Positions 63,531 through 64,000 of a stretch of 64,000 bases of DNA are shown piece by piece. Position 1 is the first letter of the stretch. Every line of letters starts with the position of its first letter. The notes under the pieces were generated by a model, which had not been told where the DNA came from, made no database searches, and saw only the letters and a list, made by a program, of their open reading frames with translations. Made by a program: the position numbers and the translations under genes. The stretch is taken from assembly GCA_913055735.1 (NCBI GenBank), contig CAJXKD010000001.1:806001-870000 (forward strand). The letters run 5' to 3'. This DNA is from an uncultured Rhodospirillales bacterium. GTDB taxonomy: Bacteria; Pseudomonadota; Alphaproteobacteria; Rhodospirillales; UBA2165.

Positions 63531-64000
63531 TCAACCGGCCAGTTGCTCGACCGTCGTGCGGTGCGCGTCGAGGATCTTGGGGAGCCGCGATGGCTCGCCC
63601 CGCGCCCAGCCGCATTCGGAGCCGATACCGTCCACTTTCACGAACTTCCGCGCCGCCGCGAGACGCGCGGCATTGCCCTCGTCGTCGTTGGGGAAGACGA
63701 GGCCAAGATACAGCTCCGTGCCCGGTTTCAACTTCAAATTCTTGAAGGGCTCGAAATAGGCATCGTCGGTGCGGTTCTCGATCACCGGCATGTGGAAGAA
63801 CTGGATGGAGCGTTTCACCCGCGCGCAGATGCGGTTCACCATCTCGACCATGATGCCCGCATCCTTGGGCAGCACCATGTGTTCGTCGGCGGGGCTGCCG
63901 TAGCACAGGTGATAGCCGAATTCGATATCCTCGGGGATGGCATCGCCGACGCGCACCAGCACATCGATGGTTTCGGTTTGGAAATCCACCGGGCCTTCGT
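63531..64000 (-). CDS. MetE/UROD-superfamily-like protein, C-terminal part (cut by window end)
   Basis: The last about 155 codons of a gene that starts beyond the window; the frame stays open to the edge. A GTG at 63989 is not needed as a start because the upstream codons continue in frame. The visible part has IEFGYHLCYGSPADEHMVLP, then FFHMPVIENRTDDAYFEPFK, and a C-terminal GIGSECGWARGEPSRLP. These resemble the zinc-binding end of cobalamin-independent methionine-synthase-like (UROD/MetE) proteins, with H and C positioned as ligands. It is unlikely to be MetE itself given the short visible spacing. Function uncertain. Confidence 0.6.
   Translation of the reverse strand, partial: EGPVDFQTETIDVLVRVGDAIPEDIEFGYHLCYGSPADEHMVLPKDAGIMVEMVNRICARVKRSIQFFHMPVIENRTDDAYFEPFKNLKLKPGTELYLGLVFPNDDEGNAARLAAARKFVKVDGIGSECGWARGEPSRLPKILDAHRTTVEQLAG

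Noticed and set aside
1..64000. CRISPR arrays, tRNA genes, IS elements or prophage
   Set aside because: No regularly spaced direct repeats, cloverleaf-like sequences with CCA-compatible ends, transposases or phage genes were found; the only repeat family is REP-like.

Overview
The window is about 62% GC by eye and reads as alphaproteobacterial chromosome, probably a marine or halotolerant member close to the Rhodospirillales. The signs are a petABC cytochrome bc1 operon, a split glycine decarboxylase (gcvPA/gcvPB), the CoA-pyrophosphatase/DUF6111/CCA-transferase block, DUF1285, a MoxR/DUF58/DUF4159 block, metF-metH, cimA and cysS. I see no rRNA, tRNA, CRISPR, IS element or prophage. Genes are densely packed with many 1 to 4 base start/stop overlaps. 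Both ends of the window cut a gene.

Layout: 0-4 kb holds two related degenerate EAL-like proteins, the second translationally coupled to an ABC-2 exporter, then a SYLF lipoprotein. 4-10 kb has glnS, a putative 2OG-Fe(II) oxygenase, a Rid protein with a D-2-hydroxyacid dehydrogenase, and a luciferase-like oxidoreductase with an esterase. 10-12.5 kb is a small signalling island: a HisKA-only protein facing an Aer-type PAS protein whose gene overlaps a soluble chemoreceptor gene by 29 bases. 12.7-20.8 kb (minus strand) runs petA-petB-petC, a cyclophilin, mtnP, an atypical lipoprotein hydrolase, mtnA and an EamA transporter. 21-22.8 kb has trmL, hemF and an orphan lipoprotein. 22.8-27.5 kb is metF-metH. 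28-30.6 kb has a glutaminase facing a two-gene glycine-betaine pathway (GSMT and SDMT).

31.2-34.3 kb holds CCA transferase, DUF6111, Nudix and DUF1285. 34.4-41.5 kb is the MoxR/DUF58/BatA-DUF4159/large membrane protein operon with a small conserved protein after it. 41.6-46.8 kb is lipoprotein-gcvT-gcvH-gcvPA-gcvPB, preceded by a tandem-CDGSH protein. 47-50 kb has rnhA, trmJ and cimA. 50-54 kb is an accessory stretch: an orphan protein ending in a FliM/CheZ-like CheY-binding peptide, a lipoprotein, an MFS exporter, a Fur-box-preceded orphan, and a peroxiredoxin. 54-64 kb has an EEP hydrolase, cysS, a second luciferase-like oxidoreductase with an FAH-family enzyme, a dehalogenase-like hydrolase, hisI bracketed by REP-like palindromes, an ACMSD-like amidohydrolase, nadE and a truncated MetE/UROD-like gene.

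Functional links: glycine and methyl-group metabolism recurs (glycine cleavage, metF-metH, MTA recycling, SAM-dependent betaine synthesis from glycine). The less explained material is the degenerate-EAL/ABC operon, the split Aer-like receptor with the HisKA-only protein, and the orphan with a CheY-type peptide.
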